Positions 47,521 to 59,490 of a stretch of 64,000 nucleotides of DNA are shown here, piece by piece. The stretch comes from Diplocarpon mali (lineage: Eukaryota; Ascomycota; Leotiomycetes; Helotiales; Drepanopezizaceae). The notes under the pieces are model-generated. The model made no database searches and was not told where the DNA came from. It saw nothing but the letters and a program-made list of their open reading frames with translations. The stretch lies in contig JAENRP010000231.1 in NCBI GenBank assembly GCA_024741835.1, positions 1 to 64,000 of the forward strand, given 5' to 3'. Within the stretch, counting starts at the first letter, position 1, and the number at the start of each line of letters is the position of its first letter. The position numbers were made by a program, and so were the translations under genes.

Positions 47521-47819
47521 TATAAGTTCTATACTAGTAATCGATATTCATATAAATATAATTAAGTACTTATTATTAAAAAGAATCTATTATAATATCT
47601 GTCTATCTCTATATAACTAAGATAGTACCTTTATACCTTTAAATATCCTCCCTCCTATAGTCCCTCCTAGCTATATATAGATATCCTTCTAAGGTCCTCC
47701 GGCTAAACAGCCGTTTGAAATGCATACGAAACCCCTTATATCGCATATAGTACAGCTATATAGGATGACCCTAGGAACAAGGGCAGGTTGCCTCTTGCAT
47801 AGGAATCTGCGTACCAACA
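47521..47819 (-). repeat. F 5' LTR
   Basis: 299 bp, TATAAGTTCTATAC... to ...GCGTACCAACA, followed by TSD TAGGC. It keeps the CA end that the 3' LTR has lost. The inner side does not show the tRNA-Met-arm PBS found in A, C and D; its primer is not identified. Confidence 0.9.
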
Positions 47820-47824
47820 TAGGC

Positions 47825-48474
47825 TAAGCTTATTTAGTATATTTAGCAAATCCTTAGCAGTTGTATTAGCTATTAAAGTAGAAGTAGACGAATCGGTAGA
47901 AGGAGTATAGGGGGCTATTCTTGCGTATTTAATAAGTGTCTTTTGAATTGCTATTTCGATGCCTTTGCTCTTAAAGTAAAGCTCTAAATCATCGAACTAT
48001 TATTGCTAGTTCTTTTAAGAGAGTTAGAGGTCTTTAGGTCTAGTGTTTCGATCGGAATCGGAAGCTATTGCCGTTTCGAATAGAATTGTATTAAAATCAA
48101 ATAAATTAAATAGTTAAGGGCACTCCTCCTATCGAAAGGTTAAAATGATTAAATAGCAGGTGTTATAGAAGTATTAAATAGGAAGGAAGTCCTTTTGTCG
48201 AAAAGGGTTTTTTAGACTATAACGCAGGGAATCATACCTCCTATGAAATATAGTAAAGTAAGGAATCATACCTTTTGCAGTACTAAAGGGGTTATAAAGC
48301 AAAGAATCATACCTCTTGCAATATAGGTTAGCTGAATAGGGAATCATACCTCCTATTCGCCGATTGCTCGCCTTTTACTATAAGTCTTATTCAACTTCCT
48401 ACTAATAGTTGCAGCGCAAGTGCTTTCTAAAGGAAGTTAATAATCTATTATCGGTCTATCTGAGGCTTATAACT
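47825..48474 (-). pseudogene. A-5 gag N-terminus, leader and primer binding site
   Basis: Continues gag after F. The expected start near 48065 reads ACGGCAATAG, as in A-2, not ATG. The leader repeats (GGAATCATACCTC, four copies, 48120-48350) match A-2 and A-6. The PBS reads AAGTTATAAGCC at 48463-48474 on the minus strand. Confidence 0.65.
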
Positions 48475-48669
48475 TATTAAGCTTAAGTAAGTCGGCGCAG
48501 TAGGTAAAGGAGGCTTTTAGAGGTCGATGGTCGATATATTGGTAAGAGTTAAGGAAGGAAGGTTACCCCTTTCTTCCCTATAGCTATATACGTATTAATA
48601 TCCTATTAACTAAGCAGTAGGGTCATATGATAATATATCGGAGTGATAGCTGTATCACCTATCTCAATA
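48475..48669 (-). repeat. A-5 5' LTR
   Basis: 195 bp, TATTAAGCTTAAG... to ...CTATCTCAATA on the plus strand, then TSD TATAG. Confidence 0.92.
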
Positions 48670-49690
48670 TATAGACTATTTGCGCTAAGACTAAATCTAA
48701 GCTTATAGAAAAGCTAGAAACTTAAAAAGTGATAAAGGAATGCTAAACCTAATTAAAGCTAATAGCTATTAAGTCTAATAACATATTAGAGATTAAGGTA
48801 AAGCTTAATAAATAGGCAAAATAAGGAGTTTATTATAAACTAACTATAATATACAAAGGTTCCTACTAAAATAGCATTATTAAGCGAAGTATCTAATAAG
48901 TAAAGACTAACTATTACGCTCTATTGTGAGATACTAACCTACTATTGGAATTCTAAGACCTTGCAATTGAAGTAGACGTATACTTATAAAATAGAATAGG
49001 TAATAGACTAATAATTAATAGCACTCGAATATTATTATATAAGGTATATTTTAGATAGAAGCTAAGCTTAGACTATATCTATATCTTTAAAAGCGTCTGC
49101 TACTCCTATATTAGCTTAAAGTCCTAGCCTATAGGTATAAAGAGTAAGAAGCTAATAGACTAAGGTAGAGAGTATATATTTATTAAGTATATTGAATAGA
49201 TAATAAAGCAATAGATAGTATACGCGCTAGATCTAAGGCAAGTAATTATATCTTTAATAGTTGAGTTTGATAAATCTTAAAATAGGAGGGAGCTATCTTT
49301 AAAGCTTTATATACTTAAAGATTCGTAAGGTATATTAGTCGATAGTAATACTATTAAGCTGAACTAATAACCCCTTTCTCTTAACTTAGGTATATTAAGC
49401 GTACTTACTAATCGACGACCTACTAATTGCTTAAAGGCTAAATAGACTATTCCTATTATCTGCGAACTACTTAAAGTAAGGAATAACTTTAATATCATTA
49501 TCCCTTTAATTAAAGCACTTATAGTAAAGGATATTCTTAAAATAAGTATAAGTAATAACAAGCCTCTACTACTAGAAAGCGGTTCCTTAGATAATAAGCC
49601 TATAGAACCTACAGCCGAACCTACGTCTTTAAAAAGGAATAGAGACTTAGAACTAGAAGATACCTTAGATAAACGCAAGTCTAAGCGTAT
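48670..49690 (+). pseudogene. A-4 integrase C-terminal part and linker
   Basis: Plus strand, complement-homologous to A-2 17924-18250 plus 9650-10306. An antisense stretch 49364-49678 is open on the minus strand but shows no family; it is a shadow of the Ser/Leu-rich linker between integrase and RT. Confidence 0.7.
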
Positions 49691-51370
49691 CTAAGCTATA
49701 ATAGCGCATAGGATTTATAAGCTCGAACTTTAATAGAGCTTCAATAAAGATAATACATTCCTAGCCGCTAGGAGGATAATGAAAATCTCTCTTTTAAAGA
49801 TGTATAATAAAGCTATTAACAATTTAAAGAATAGAGCAGTATAGAATAAGGCAATTTAAGAGGAGATAAGCTCTCTTATTACAAATAGTATATAAATAGA
49901 GGAACTAATACTAAAGGATATAAACCTAGTATTAATAAAGTGGGTCTTTATAATTAAAATATATGCAAATAGGACCTTAGAATATTATAAGGTAAGGCTT
50001 ATAGCTAAGGGCTTCTTCTAATAGTATAAAGAAGACTACTTCGATACGTTTGCGCTAATAGTTTATATAAATACCCTTTGCATATTTATAATAATAGTAG
50101 CCGCTAAGGACCTTGAATATAAATAGTATAATATTAAAAATGCATTTACTAAAGCAATTATAAAGGAATGGATTTTTCTCTCTTAACCTAACGGTATTCT
50201 TATACGCGCTAGCCACTCTCTTTATATACTCTATAGTATCTATAGGCTTAAATAATCAGCCTATAATTAGAACCTCTTATATAGCTCTACTTTAATAGAA
50301 ATAGGATTTATTTAAAGCTTAGCTAACGCTTATCTATTTACCTATACTAAGCGTAGAATCAAATTGCTACTATATATTAACAATATTACTATAGCTATAA
50401 AAATAACTACTTAATTAAATTGGTTCTTTATAATGATTCGAAAACGTTTTAATACTAAGGATTTAAAGGGAATTCATAAGATCTTTAGCATCTGCATTAT
50501 AAGAAACCGCTTTACTTAAGAACTCTAGTTAGATTAAGAATAGTATATTAAGAAGATCCTAGACCGAATAGGACTCTTCGCTTATGCTCCTAACTTTAAG
50601 CCAAAGCGTACTCTAATTAAAGGAAAGTATAATAAGTTAAAGCTTATTAATAAAAATAAGCAGAAAGGAGATCTAAAGAAGTACTAATAGGATATTAAAG
50701 CAATTATATATACTATAGTATATATAAGACCAGATATTGCCTTTATTACTAAGTAATTTAATCAGAATCTAAAGGATCCGATAATTCGATATAAGAATAT
50801 AGTTAAGCAACTTAAAAGGTACCTTCGATCGATAATTATATAAAAGGTAAAATATAAATTAATAAAATATATAAGTATAAAGCTTAAAGTATATACCGAT
50901 TCTAATTAAGCAAATATAAAAGGTCGGAAAAGTATATCTAAAAGCGTAGTAATACTATATAGCAGACCTATATTATAAGAAAGTAAGAAGTAGAAATCAA
51001 TAGCTATTATAAGTACTAAGGCCGAATATATATTAATATTATCAAATTGCAAATAAGGATTATAGATCGCCTAAGTTTTAAAAGATATAAGTTTCATTAA
51101 GTATATTAAATAAGATAGGAACTATATTAATCTTTAAGTAAATAATATAAAGGCAATTGCACTTATAAAGAATCCATACTTATATAAGCGATTAAAATAT
51201 ATTAATATTACTTACTACTTTATCTACGACCTTATTATAAAGAATAAGTTATTAATTACCTATATCCTAACTAATCGAATAGTAGTAAATGGATTTATAA
51301 AGCTACTAAAGATAGTTGCAAAGTTTAAAGCATTTAAAGATATACTAAGGTTATAGAAGATAGTAAGGGC
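49691..51370 (+). pseudogene. A-4 reverse transcriptase and RNase H
   Basis: Plus strand. RT motif KLLLYINNI (codons 50373-50384, AAC AAT): both catalytic Asp residues lost. RNase H follows, with KLLKIVAKF-type end at about 51320. Aligns with A-3 29300-30980. The cassettes in the tail (about 51389, 51450 and 51513) are more decayed than in A-3. Confidence 0.87.
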
Positions 51371-51676
51371 TTAATAGGCTTAAGGACAATTCCTAAGCCT
51401 GCTTTATAAGTTAGGTCACATAGTCTTATAAAGGAAAAGTTTTTAAATCAACTCTTAGGCTTAGACCGCAAGTTAAGTCATATAGTTTTATAAAGGAACG
51501 CTTTTAGGAAATTTAACTCCCGGTCCTACCTTACGAGTAGGGTTAGTAACTTTAATAAAGGTTACTATTAATTAATTATTTTTAATTTAAAGAGATACTT
51601 AAGAGTTAGATTAGCGCAAAAGGATAGTTATTGTTTTCCTAATTATAGGTTAATCAAAGTAAGGTCTAAGTAGGGG

Positions 51677-51871
51677 TATTAAGATAGGTAATATAGCTAT
51701 TACTCTAATATATTATTATATAACCCTACTGCTTAGTTAGTAGGATATTAATACATATATAGCTATAGAGAAGAAAGGGGTAACCTTCCTTCTTTAACTT
51801 CTATTAATATATCGACTATCGACCTTTAGAAGCCTCCTTTACCTACTGCGCCGACTCACTTAAGCTCAATA
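51677..51871 (+). repeat. A-4 3' LTR
   Basis: 195 bp, TATTAAGATAGG... to ...GCTCAATA, preceded by the polypurine run AAGTAGGGG. Confidence 0.92.
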
Positions 51872-52450
51872 TTTTCGATCATTCCTATAGCTTTCTTAAC
51901 TCTAAACGGCAATATAGTCCAGATCGTACCTTATATTTATGCCTATTTAATTACCTCTACCCTAAAATGAGGTCTAGGATCAGTATATATACCGATTAAG
52001 ACGCTATATATACTAAATATATTAGATAAGAAGGAAATGACCGCGGCTGAATCATTAATATTAAATGCCTTAGCCTACGTATAATAGGAGAAGTAATCGA
52101 TAATTAGCAGAATCTACTAAACTCTATTAGGTCGGTTAAAGTCTAGAAAAGGACCAATCCAATCGGCGCCGAGTAACTCTGTAATACTAGAAACTATGAC
52201 TTTAGTAAGAGTCTAAGTACGCCGAGCTATGTTATATTAAGCGCAGCGCAAATAGCCGAGTATATAATCCCTTATATCCTTTGCTATACTAGGCCAATAG
52301 ACCTTAGTCATTTTTCGTATAGTAATAGCGGTTTAAAAGTGACTACTATTATTGTAGGCAGCTATTAGAATAGTTGATACTTCGCTAGGTAGGATGCAGC
52401 GCTTTATAGCACCTTTGATCTATATATATAAAATGCCTTAAGAGTTAGTG
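51872..52450 (-). pseudogene. E integrase
   Basis: Minus strand. Reads GADWIGPFLDFNRP, ILLIIDYFS, then IGIYTDPRPHFR: the integrase core with DWIGP, DYFSR and TDxGPHF, matching fungal gypsy integrases; the two catalytic Asp positions are present. The zinc-binding HHCC domain lies upstream, near 52250-52420. The C-terminal end is missing because A-4 interrupts. Confidence 0.85.
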
Positions 52451-53979
52451 CTATACCAGTCTAGTCTTTTATAAAAGGCAGCTCTCTATATTTTTATAAT
52501 GCACTAATCTAAGTATTTAGATAAGATTAAAAAGCTGGCAATCTTTAAGTACTATTCGCATATGCGATATTTAGATTATAGTAGGAAACTTCGCTAGATA
52601 GCCTCTAATGCGAAAGATTATAAGATAGTTAGAAAGTGCTTAGATTTTAACTATTTAATATATATAAGGTCAGCTTGATGTAGTCTGGTTATAAAGGGTA
52701 ATATATCTAGTAAAACAGCCGAGGACTCCCTTAGTATTATATAGTACAATTCTTTATTATAAAGTAGTTCGCCGACTTATCTTACTAGCTCTTTATAACT
52801 ATTCTTCCTATCCTTCTAGACCTACTCTAATTTAGCATTAAATAGATCAAAGTAGCCGAAGTCGTTAAGATAATCGGAGTCTCTATTTAGATTTAAGAAG
52901 ATAGTTCTAAAGAGGGCGTCGGCCACCTTATTCTTAGAACCTAGGATCTAGCGTATCTTAATATTCAACTGACGCAACTTAGAGGCCTACCTTATATAAA
53001 TGCCTTTGATACTAGATAACTTTAGAAAGTAGGTTAGTAGCTGATAGTTAGTAAAGATAGTTGCTATAATCAGTCCTTAGAATATATAGTCGAACTTGCG
53101 ACTGAATTCTATAATTATATATAACTTGCGTTTATATATCCTATAGTTGCGTTATAACTTCGAGAATATAAAAGCATTATATAGGATTGCCACTTTAGCG
53201 CCTTCTTATTACTATATAATATAATAACCAGCTCCTTATTTACTTATATTAAAGTAAAAGTAGATAGTAGATCTTCTACTATCTTATTTATATATATCAA
53301 GGACATTTGAGCACTTTTAACGTAGTATCTTAAAGGACACTTGCTTAGCCTTCCTTTAACGCTAATCCATATTACCAATCAATTGTAATAGTAGTAATTT
53401 AATCTTTATAAAGTTTTTTATAAACCGTTGGGTAATACTAATAGCACCGACGAACTTATAAACCTAAGTGGTAGATTTAGGGACTGGCTATATTCGAATC
53501 TTACTTAATTGCTCCGGTTTTATCAAGATCAAGCCTCCTAACTTATAAATAATACTTAGCGCAATGACTTTGTCTATAAATAGTTCTATCTTTTTAAAGG
53601 ATAGTCGCATATAAGCCTATATTACTCTTAGAAATAATTTATCTATTATAAAGCAATAGCCTTCTTTAAAATCCTAGCAGCCGCCGAAGATATTATTAAT
53701 ATAAAAGCCATACTTAGGAAGCGAGTTCTTATCAAGAGCGACTATAACTAATGGTCGACTAATAAAGTCACTTCCTTACCTTAGTTCTAATAGTAGTATT
53801 TGACCTAGTATAATATATATTAATTTAGTTATACTATAGCCGGAAGTTATCGATCCTTATAGCATTCTGATTTATTAGAGCTGGCCGATACCGGAAATCG
53901 TAAAGGCGAAGTAATAATAATCTGCTAAGTAGACTAATACGCACTAATATACGTTTTTAAAGTCGAATTTAAGGAATAA
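52451..53979 (-). pseudogene. E reverse transcriptase and RNase H
   Basis: Minus strand. The RT motif reads GFYINNIFGG (codons 53692-53703): the catalytic DD pair has become NN. Downstream FVGAISITQRFIKNF is the gypsy FLG-x3-YYRRFI-x-NF motif, and later GSKNKVADALFR is the RNase H-end motif (NKVADALSR). The upstream part of RT is cut off by D-2 at 53980 and E resumes at 59491. Confidence 0.86.
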
Positions 53980-54219
53980 TGTAGCAATGAGGTTCTCTGA
54001 TAGTGAACTTGATAGTAAACTAGAAGAGGGCACGAAGAAGTATGAGGTGCAAACGACGATGTTGAGTGTCTTGTATCTTAATTCATAAGAGCTCTCTAAC
54101 TACGAGCTATTTAATAAGGGCTGCTACTAAGTCATATGGCAAGTCATATAATATATCATATGTATGATATATCATATGACAGATCATATGACAAATATAT
54201 AACGGGCATACTTGCAATA
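53980..54219 (-). repeat. D-2 3' LTR
   Basis: 240 bp, TGTAGCAATGAGG... to ...CTTGCAATA on the plus strand. The inner side has TACCCCTCTGGGG, on the minus strand CCCCAGAGGGGTA, the polypurine tract. CATATG-type boxes at 54131-54199. Confidence 0.92.
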
Positions 54220-54440
54220 TACCCCTCTGGGGAGACCTTTAAAGGTACTCGCCAGTAACACATATGATATTATAACTTTTGTTATAATCTATAGTTTCGT
54301 ATGAAAAATCAACCTGCAGATATAGGAAATAGAGTAGAGTTCGCTAGCACGCTCTACTCTGGAGTAGGAAATCCACCCCTTAGTAAATCAAAAACAACTC
54401 GCGGGCCCGGCCCGGGAGTAAAAAAAAATCACCCCTTAAT
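54220..54440 (-). other. D-2 3' untranslated region with hairpin and best-preserved cassette
   Basis: Contains a hairpin with arms AGAGTAGAG (54331-54339) and CTCTACTCT (54352-54360) around a 12-base loop. At 54397-54419 lies the most GC-rich palindrome of the window: arms ACTCGCGGGCC and GGCCCGGGAGT around one central C. It has no CpA or TpG, so RIP has nothing to act on. Confidence 0.65.
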
Positions 54441-56230
54441 GGAAGTGCAAAACCTTCATATTTAACAATTTGATAAAGGCGGCGTGGTTAGAGCTATTTA
54501 AGCTCTTGGTTAGTCTATCAGCGGCGTTGTCTTTAGTATTAGTATACTAGAGGTCCAAATGGCCTTTCCAAAGCTCTTGCCGAATATAATAGAACTTAAT
54601 ATTAATATGCTTTATTCTCTAATGATATTCGGGGTTTTTGGTAAAATAAAGGGCTCCTTAGTTATTGCAGATCATCTCAACTTTAATAGCATTATCGCTA
54701 GCGTAGCCTATTTCCTTAAATACCTGGCGTATCTAAGAGGCCTCTTATACGAATTTGCATATAGCAATGTACTCTACTTCTATAGATAAGAGAGCGATAA
54801 TAGTCTATCGCTTAAAGGAGGCGGTAATTATACTATTATTAAGGAAGAAGACGGCCTTAGAATAAGAGGCCCTAGTTCCTCTATCGCCTGCCTAGTTAGA
54901 ATCGCAGTAGCTATGCAATTTCTAAAGCTCTAGGTCAATTGTTTTACTTCCAAAGGTAGTATAATAGAATCGCGTTCCTTGCAAGTATTGTAAAACTCGT
55001 TTTAAAGCTACTATATATTATAGCAAAGGGTTGGTAAGGAATTTGCTAAGAATAGAGCAGTAGTATAATATATCCTAACGCATATAGTACGCAAGGTATT
55101 ATAAAGAACTACAGATCTCTTAATATAGCTTTACTTCTTATAGAGTGGCTTAGCCTTTAAATTTAACTATATAAACTTTATAGCTATTAGCAAAAGGCGT
55201 TAATATGCTCTTATAATTAGTTATATGAAAACGTTTAAGAACCTTATTAATATAGGCGTTTTAATAAAGTAAGATCGTTCTATTTTATCGATCTTTAACT
55301 ATATATACTCTTAAGAAGTAGTTAGCCGGTTCGCTACCTATAATCTTAAAAAGGTTGCGAAGATCTCTTTTGAACTTATTATATATATTACCCTTCTTTA
55401 CTACTATAAGGAAGTCGTTGATATAGGTAATAATAAGAATCCGAGAGGCGCGGTTGATATATATGCAATTATTAGTATTAAGAGGTTGAAAATCGAGCTT
55501 TTATAGCTTAGACTATAGCTTTTCTTACTATAGTTATAGAGATTGCTTTAAGCTATATAAGGCCTTAAGAAGCTTAAGATAGTAGTCTTAAGGTAAAAGA
55601 ACAACCTTATCTTAAGTGTATTTAAGAGGTAACTTAATATAGATATTAGAGTCAGCTTCTGAATTAAGGAAAGCTGTCTTAATATTAAACTGATCTAGCT
55701 TAAAGTCGTATAGCGCTATAAGCGCAATTGCGATCTTTTAAACTGCAGATTTGCAAATTCTAGCAAATGTTTAATTATAATCTCAACCTTATTGTTATAT
55801 ATAGTCTTATATAACGAATCTGACCTTCTATTAGGAGATTTCCCTATTTTAGTCCCTTTTTATTTTAAAGATAAGTCTTGATCTAAGTACTCTATTATCT
55901 TTAAAGAGTTCTAAGCGTTTTACTACTACTTATATATTCTTATAAGCAAGGGAATTATACTTAAAGTTGATTGCAGATCGCCATTTATTAGCATTAGCGC
56001 AAGAGAGGGCTTATTCAACTGTTTTTAGGTCATTTAAGTAAGGAGAGTCGAGTAAGGCCATTTGGAAGGCGCTTAAATAGGCTTCCTTATCATTAGAGTT
56101 ATTAGCTTTAAATCTAAGAGCATAAGTTAAGCGAGTAGCTCTCTTCTCGGAAGGCTAAGGGTGAGCCTTATTCTTCGAACTAGGAGGTCTTCCTCTCTTT
56201 CTTAGAGTTGGAAGCTCAGCTTCTCCTAAA
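54441..56230 (-). pseudogene. D-2 reverse transcriptase and RNase H
   Basis: Minus strand. RT motif TYINDFLIVV (codons 55414-55425), first catalytic Asp lost. The RNase H end is clean and reads HINIKFYYIRQELWKGHLDL, stop, YTNTKDNAADRLTKSL, then AFIKLLNMKVLHF near 54450-54640, the typical Copia end (ADxLTK). Trp and Gln codons survive here more often than in family A. Still several stops, so not translatable. Confidence 0.86.
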
Positions 56231-56239
56231 TCAGAATTG

Positions 56240-56307
56240 ACTCGCGGTCCCGGCCTAGGAGTGAAATCGTAAGAGTTAGAATTGACTCGCGGTCCTGGAC
56301 CAGAAGT
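56240..56307 (-). repeat. Two palindromic cassettes in D-2 integrase-RT linker
   Basis: Units at 56240-56262 and 56285-56307, start to start 45 bases (15 codons). On the minus strand the frame reads TSGPGPRV, then NSNSYDF, then TPRPGPRV, with no stop between. This is the clearest pair of undecayed cassettes and shows the 8-codon pattern T-x-x-P-G-P-R-V. Confidence 0.88.
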
Positions 56308-56339
56308 CAAATCACCCCTCAATTAAGAAGAGGAATTTT

Positions 56340-57700
56340 CCTTAAGGTATGGCTCTATAATCAGGCCATCTTTATCGAATCGAATGTAAGATAATCGAAT
56401 AATCTTATTACCTATTTATAATAATATATAGATTTAATAGATACTTCTGCTATCAAATCCGATAAGAGTACCTACCTCTGCTTTTAAAGCGAGTTTATTG
56501 CTTTAAGTTCGCCTTTCTTTCTTAATTAGTATATAGATGCAACAGCCTAGTACTTAAAGATGCTTAACTAAGGGAGTATGCGGCTTATTAGGCTCGATAT
56601 TATCTTAAAAGACCTTATATAGAGTCTTACTATTAAGAATATCAAAGGCAATAAGATTGGTAATATATATTACTAAAAGAAGGAGGTAAGGCTAGAGAAA
56701 GGAAGGGATATTTTAGTCAATTATAGCTATTTGCAACTTTTCTATTAGTATGCAAATTGATTGTTCTAATCTACTATCTTATTTTAGCGTATATAAAGTA
56801 GATTCCTTTAAAATCATACTAAGGTTTTCTATAAGTATTCGCATCTATATAAGAGAGTACTCCTTGCCTCTATTAGTTTTCTACCGCTTGATTATGCAAT
56901 TATACTAAGTTTATAAAAGGCTGATCATTTTCTTATTTACTTTAAAGGTATTAGATTTATTTATATAAGTCCATTCCTATTTAACTATTATAGCTAGGCA
57001 AGTGAAGATAGAGGCGTATTTGTAGCCGTTTAGGCCAGTTGGCTTTAAATAAACTATATTAACGTATAACTTATCAAGTGCCTTTATAGGTTAAGGGCGA
57101 GCTAAACGTTTATTAATATATCAGAAAGGTCTGCCTTTCTTGCAAAGGGCGCAAATTCGCATCTTCCTTAATTTTATTTCCTTAATCTGCATATTAGTAA
57201 TAGCAGATTAGGTCTTTCTAACTATTTATAGGCCAGCGTAGCCTAATTGATAGTGCCAGAGCTTAATATTAAAAGGTCCATTTTTAATAGCAGCTAAGAG
57301 AGTATATCCACTTATATAACTAAAGGAATTAATAAAAGGCTATTCCTTATTAATATATATATTATTATCAATAATGTAAATTTCCTTTTTATTAGATAAG
57401 AACAGCTTGCCATTTTAATAGAAGCCTTTGATTTTATTAAGTTTACTACCTAAGTATAGGCAGATAGGTGATTAAGGTATATAGAGAGTATTAATTAACT
57501 TAAGAATATATACCTTTCTATTGGATTTAAATGCGTTGACTTTACAAGTGCTAACGCCGAAAGGTTGAATAGATCTATTAACTGTACTTAAGGAGGGTAG
57601 ATTATCTTAAGTAGTATAGGAAGTGAACTTAGAAAGATTATTAAAGACGTACTTACTAGCACCTATATTATATAGCTAACGATTCCTCAATTTTAATAAG
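56340..57700 (-). pseudogene. D-2 protease and integrase
   Basis: Minus strand. The pre-integrase domain reads LWHYQLGYAGL then MRICALCKKGRPF (family LWHRRLGHxGL and C-x2-C). The core follows with NGYKYASIFT and the KTNRGKEY remnant of the second Asp motif (RSDNGTEF). Stops in place of Gln/Trp. Joins RT through the cassette-bearing linker. D-1 carries the matching region. Confidence 0.82.
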
Positions 57701-57721
57701 AAGTAGGAGGTAGAAGAACTG

Positions 57722-57792
57722 ACTCCTAGGCCTAGCTCGCGAGTGGAAATTGGCCCTAGTGATAAATTGACTCCTAGGCCCGGCTTGCGAGT
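57722..57792 (-). repeat. Two palindromic cassettes in D-2 gag-protease linker
   Basis: Units at 57722-57744 and 57770-57792, start to start 48 bases. On the minus strand the frame reads TRKPGLGV, NLSLGPIS, TRELGLGV, each eight residues, with no stop. The spacer differs from D-1 by two codons, again keeping the frame. Confidence 0.88.
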
Positions 57793-57799
57793 GAGAATT

Positions 57800-59200
57800 G
57801 GCCCTAGGGTTAGTAATAGCATAGTATGCCTAAAGAGGTTATTATCTGACTCTTCGTCTTCCTTTTGAATCTTCCTAAAAGGCTTCTTGCCTTTTGGTAA
57901 TAATGATAATAGCGAGGACTTGTCGTCCTTGCCTTTGAGGTGACGAAATACGTACTTCTTCCCTAAGTCCTTCTCCTAGGCCTCTCTTTTCGATTTATTA
58001 ATTGCAAAGCAATCTTCTGCCTTATAGTATAGCTCTGGTTGCTTGCAATAAGGATAGGAGGAGTTGGGGGAGTTAGTAGTATTCCTAGAGGTACTCTTCT
58101 TTAAGTCTTTGAAACCTCTCTTGTTTTCTGACTTCTTATAGTTAGAGGAATGCGGCTTGCTAGCTGATTTATTACTATATAAGACGGTTTTATTCATTTT
58201 TAAACTCTATAAGGCTTAAGCTTTATTAGTAATATCTTTAATAAGAGCTTCGAGCGTGATCTCTGATTTTCGTCTAGCTGCTATAGCTAAGCAAAGGTTA
58301 AAATGTTATCGATCTGCTTAAATAGGCCATCTATTGGAATAGCTAGTAATAAATATAATAGGGTGCTAGTAAGAGGGAGGGGCAGAGTCAAGAGCTTTTA
58401 ATTTAGTAATTGAAAGCCTAAAGGCGATGATATAAGCTTCGAGTGAATTGAAGTTGTTATATTTGATAGTAATATAGGTCTATATAGCGTTATATTTAAG
58501 TACTATTCTAGATCCTTTATACTATTTTTAAAGAGCTTCCTATATATCTAAGGCAGATTTATCGCCTTTTATATAAGCTAGTAGGCCTGGTTTGCAATTA
58601 AGTATAATAGTAAGCTTTATCTAAGATTCCTTAGCTTCCTATCTAATCTAATTATCCCTTTCCTTAAGTGTAATAGAACGGTCCTATAAGTCAACCTTAG
58701 GTAGAGCATATATTCTAGCTTTTATATAAAGATGTATAGTTAAGGCGTTTGACTTTGCAAGGTTCAAAACCTTATTCCTTTACTGACTATAGTCCTCTGC
58801 GCCTTTAAGCTTTTGAGACTTAGGGAGGCTAAGGGCAGCCGAAGATAATAATGATATCTTATTTGTATATTTATATATAGAGTTGTTAAAAGGAGAAGGT
58901 AGAGAAGGAGGAGGAGAAGGAGATAAACTGTTAAATTCGAGTTTAAGGTACTATATATCAGTCCCTTTAAAAATAGGTGATTCAGGCAATGGAGTACTTT
59001 TAGCAATTAAGCTAGTAATCTTAGCTATTAGTCCTAATGATTCAACTATAGTGACGAATCTTGCGTAAGCTTAGATTATTGCAAAGCGCTTTAAAAGGGG
59101 AGTAGCCACTATTTTATTATTGAAATAACGCTTATTATATATTATTAGTTAAGTAAAACTTAAAATATCGATCAGCCTTTTCGTTTGTAAAGGAGACTTT
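57800..59200 (-). pseudogene. D-2 gag
   Basis: Minus strand. Readable from about 59150: FKGTDI, SLPKSQKLKGAEDYSQ, RNKVLNLAKSNALTIHLYI, the usual Copia gag start (LKGAENY-x-QWK). The clean stretch 57976-58197 reads MNKTVLYSNKSASKPHSS and holds the zinc knuckle PYCKQPELYYKAEDCF (C-x2-C, then C; the His is Tyr). A Ser/Pro-rich run lies at 58890-58925. Followed in frame by the acidic linker and the two cassettes. Confidence 0.82.
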
Positions 59201-59231
59201 AATCGATGGAATTTATCGAATGCTATTTATA

Positions 59232-59251
59232 GGCATGCGGGGCTTATAACC
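59232..59251 (-). promoter_or_regulatory. D-2 primer binding site
   Basis: Minus strand GGTTATAAGCCCCGCATGCC, complementary with one mismatch to the initiator tRNA-Met anticodon arm. Confidence 0.65.
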
Positions 59252-59490
59252 TATAGCAATGAGGTTCTCTAATAGTGAACTTGATAGTAAATTAGAAGAG
59301 GGCATAAAGAAGTATAAGGTGCAAATAACAATATTGAGTATCTTATGTCTTAATTCATAAGAGCTCTCTAACTATAAGCTATTTAACAAGGGCTGCCACT
59401 AAGTCATATGGCAAGTCATATGATATATTATATGTATGATGTGTCATATGACAGATCATGTGACAAATATGTGACGGGCATACTTGTAAC
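59252..59490 (-). repeat. D-2 5' LTR
   Basis: 239 bp, TATAGCAATGAGG... to ...ACTTGTAACA, then TSD AATAA. Box cluster at 59403-59472: CATATG, TCATATGA, TCATATGAC, TCATGTGAC and ATATGTGAC in 70 bases. Confidence 0.92.

Larger units (their letters stand above)
39766..47819 (-). mobile_element. F: full-length Copia element in A-5
   Basis: Two 299-bp direct repeats (39766-40064 and 47521-47819) with TSD TAGGC outside (39761-39765 and 47820-47824); A-2 shows the empty site near 20395. On the minus strand gag, integrase, RT and RNase H occur in Copia order. About 1.9 kb separates RNase H from the 3' LTR, and this holds an antisense ORF. No palindromic cassettes seen. Total 8,054 bp. Confidence 0.9.
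34419..48669 (-). mobile_element. A-5: full-length Copia element, split by F
   Basis: LTRs at 34419-34615 and 48475-48669; TSD TATAG at 34414-34418 and 48670-48674. It is inserted into A-4, another copy of its own family, in the opposite orientation. Same gene order and the same ten-cassette array as A-2. F lies in its gag at 39766-47819. Without F it is about 6.2 kb. Confidence 0.93.
48670..51871 (+). mobile_element. A-4, main part right of A-5
   Basis: Plus-strand family A element from mid-integrase to the 3' LTR (51677-51871), continuing the fragment 34308-34418. The TSD TTTTC expected at 51872-51876 has its partner outside the window. A-4 sits in the gypsy element E. Confidence 0.9.
53980..59490 (-). 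mobile_element. D-2: full-length Copia element
   Basis: LTRs at 53980-54219 and 59252-59490, TSD AATAA at 53975-53979 and 59491-59495. 5,511 bp. Minus-strand order gag, zinc knuckle, two cassettes, integrase, two cassettes, RT, RNase H, cassette, 3' LTR. It keeps more GC-rich sequence and longer clean frames than its neighbours, so it is probably a late or weakly mutated insertion. Confidence 0.93.

Noticed and set aside
49364..49678. 104-codon minus-strand ORF in A-4
   Set aside because: Antisense to the integrase-RT linker of a plus-strand element and not conserved as an open frame in other A copies.
54559..54789. 76-codon plus ORF starting MAFPKLLPNIIEL
   Set aside because: Opposite to the D-2 RNase H end, which matches the Copia pattern on the minus strand.
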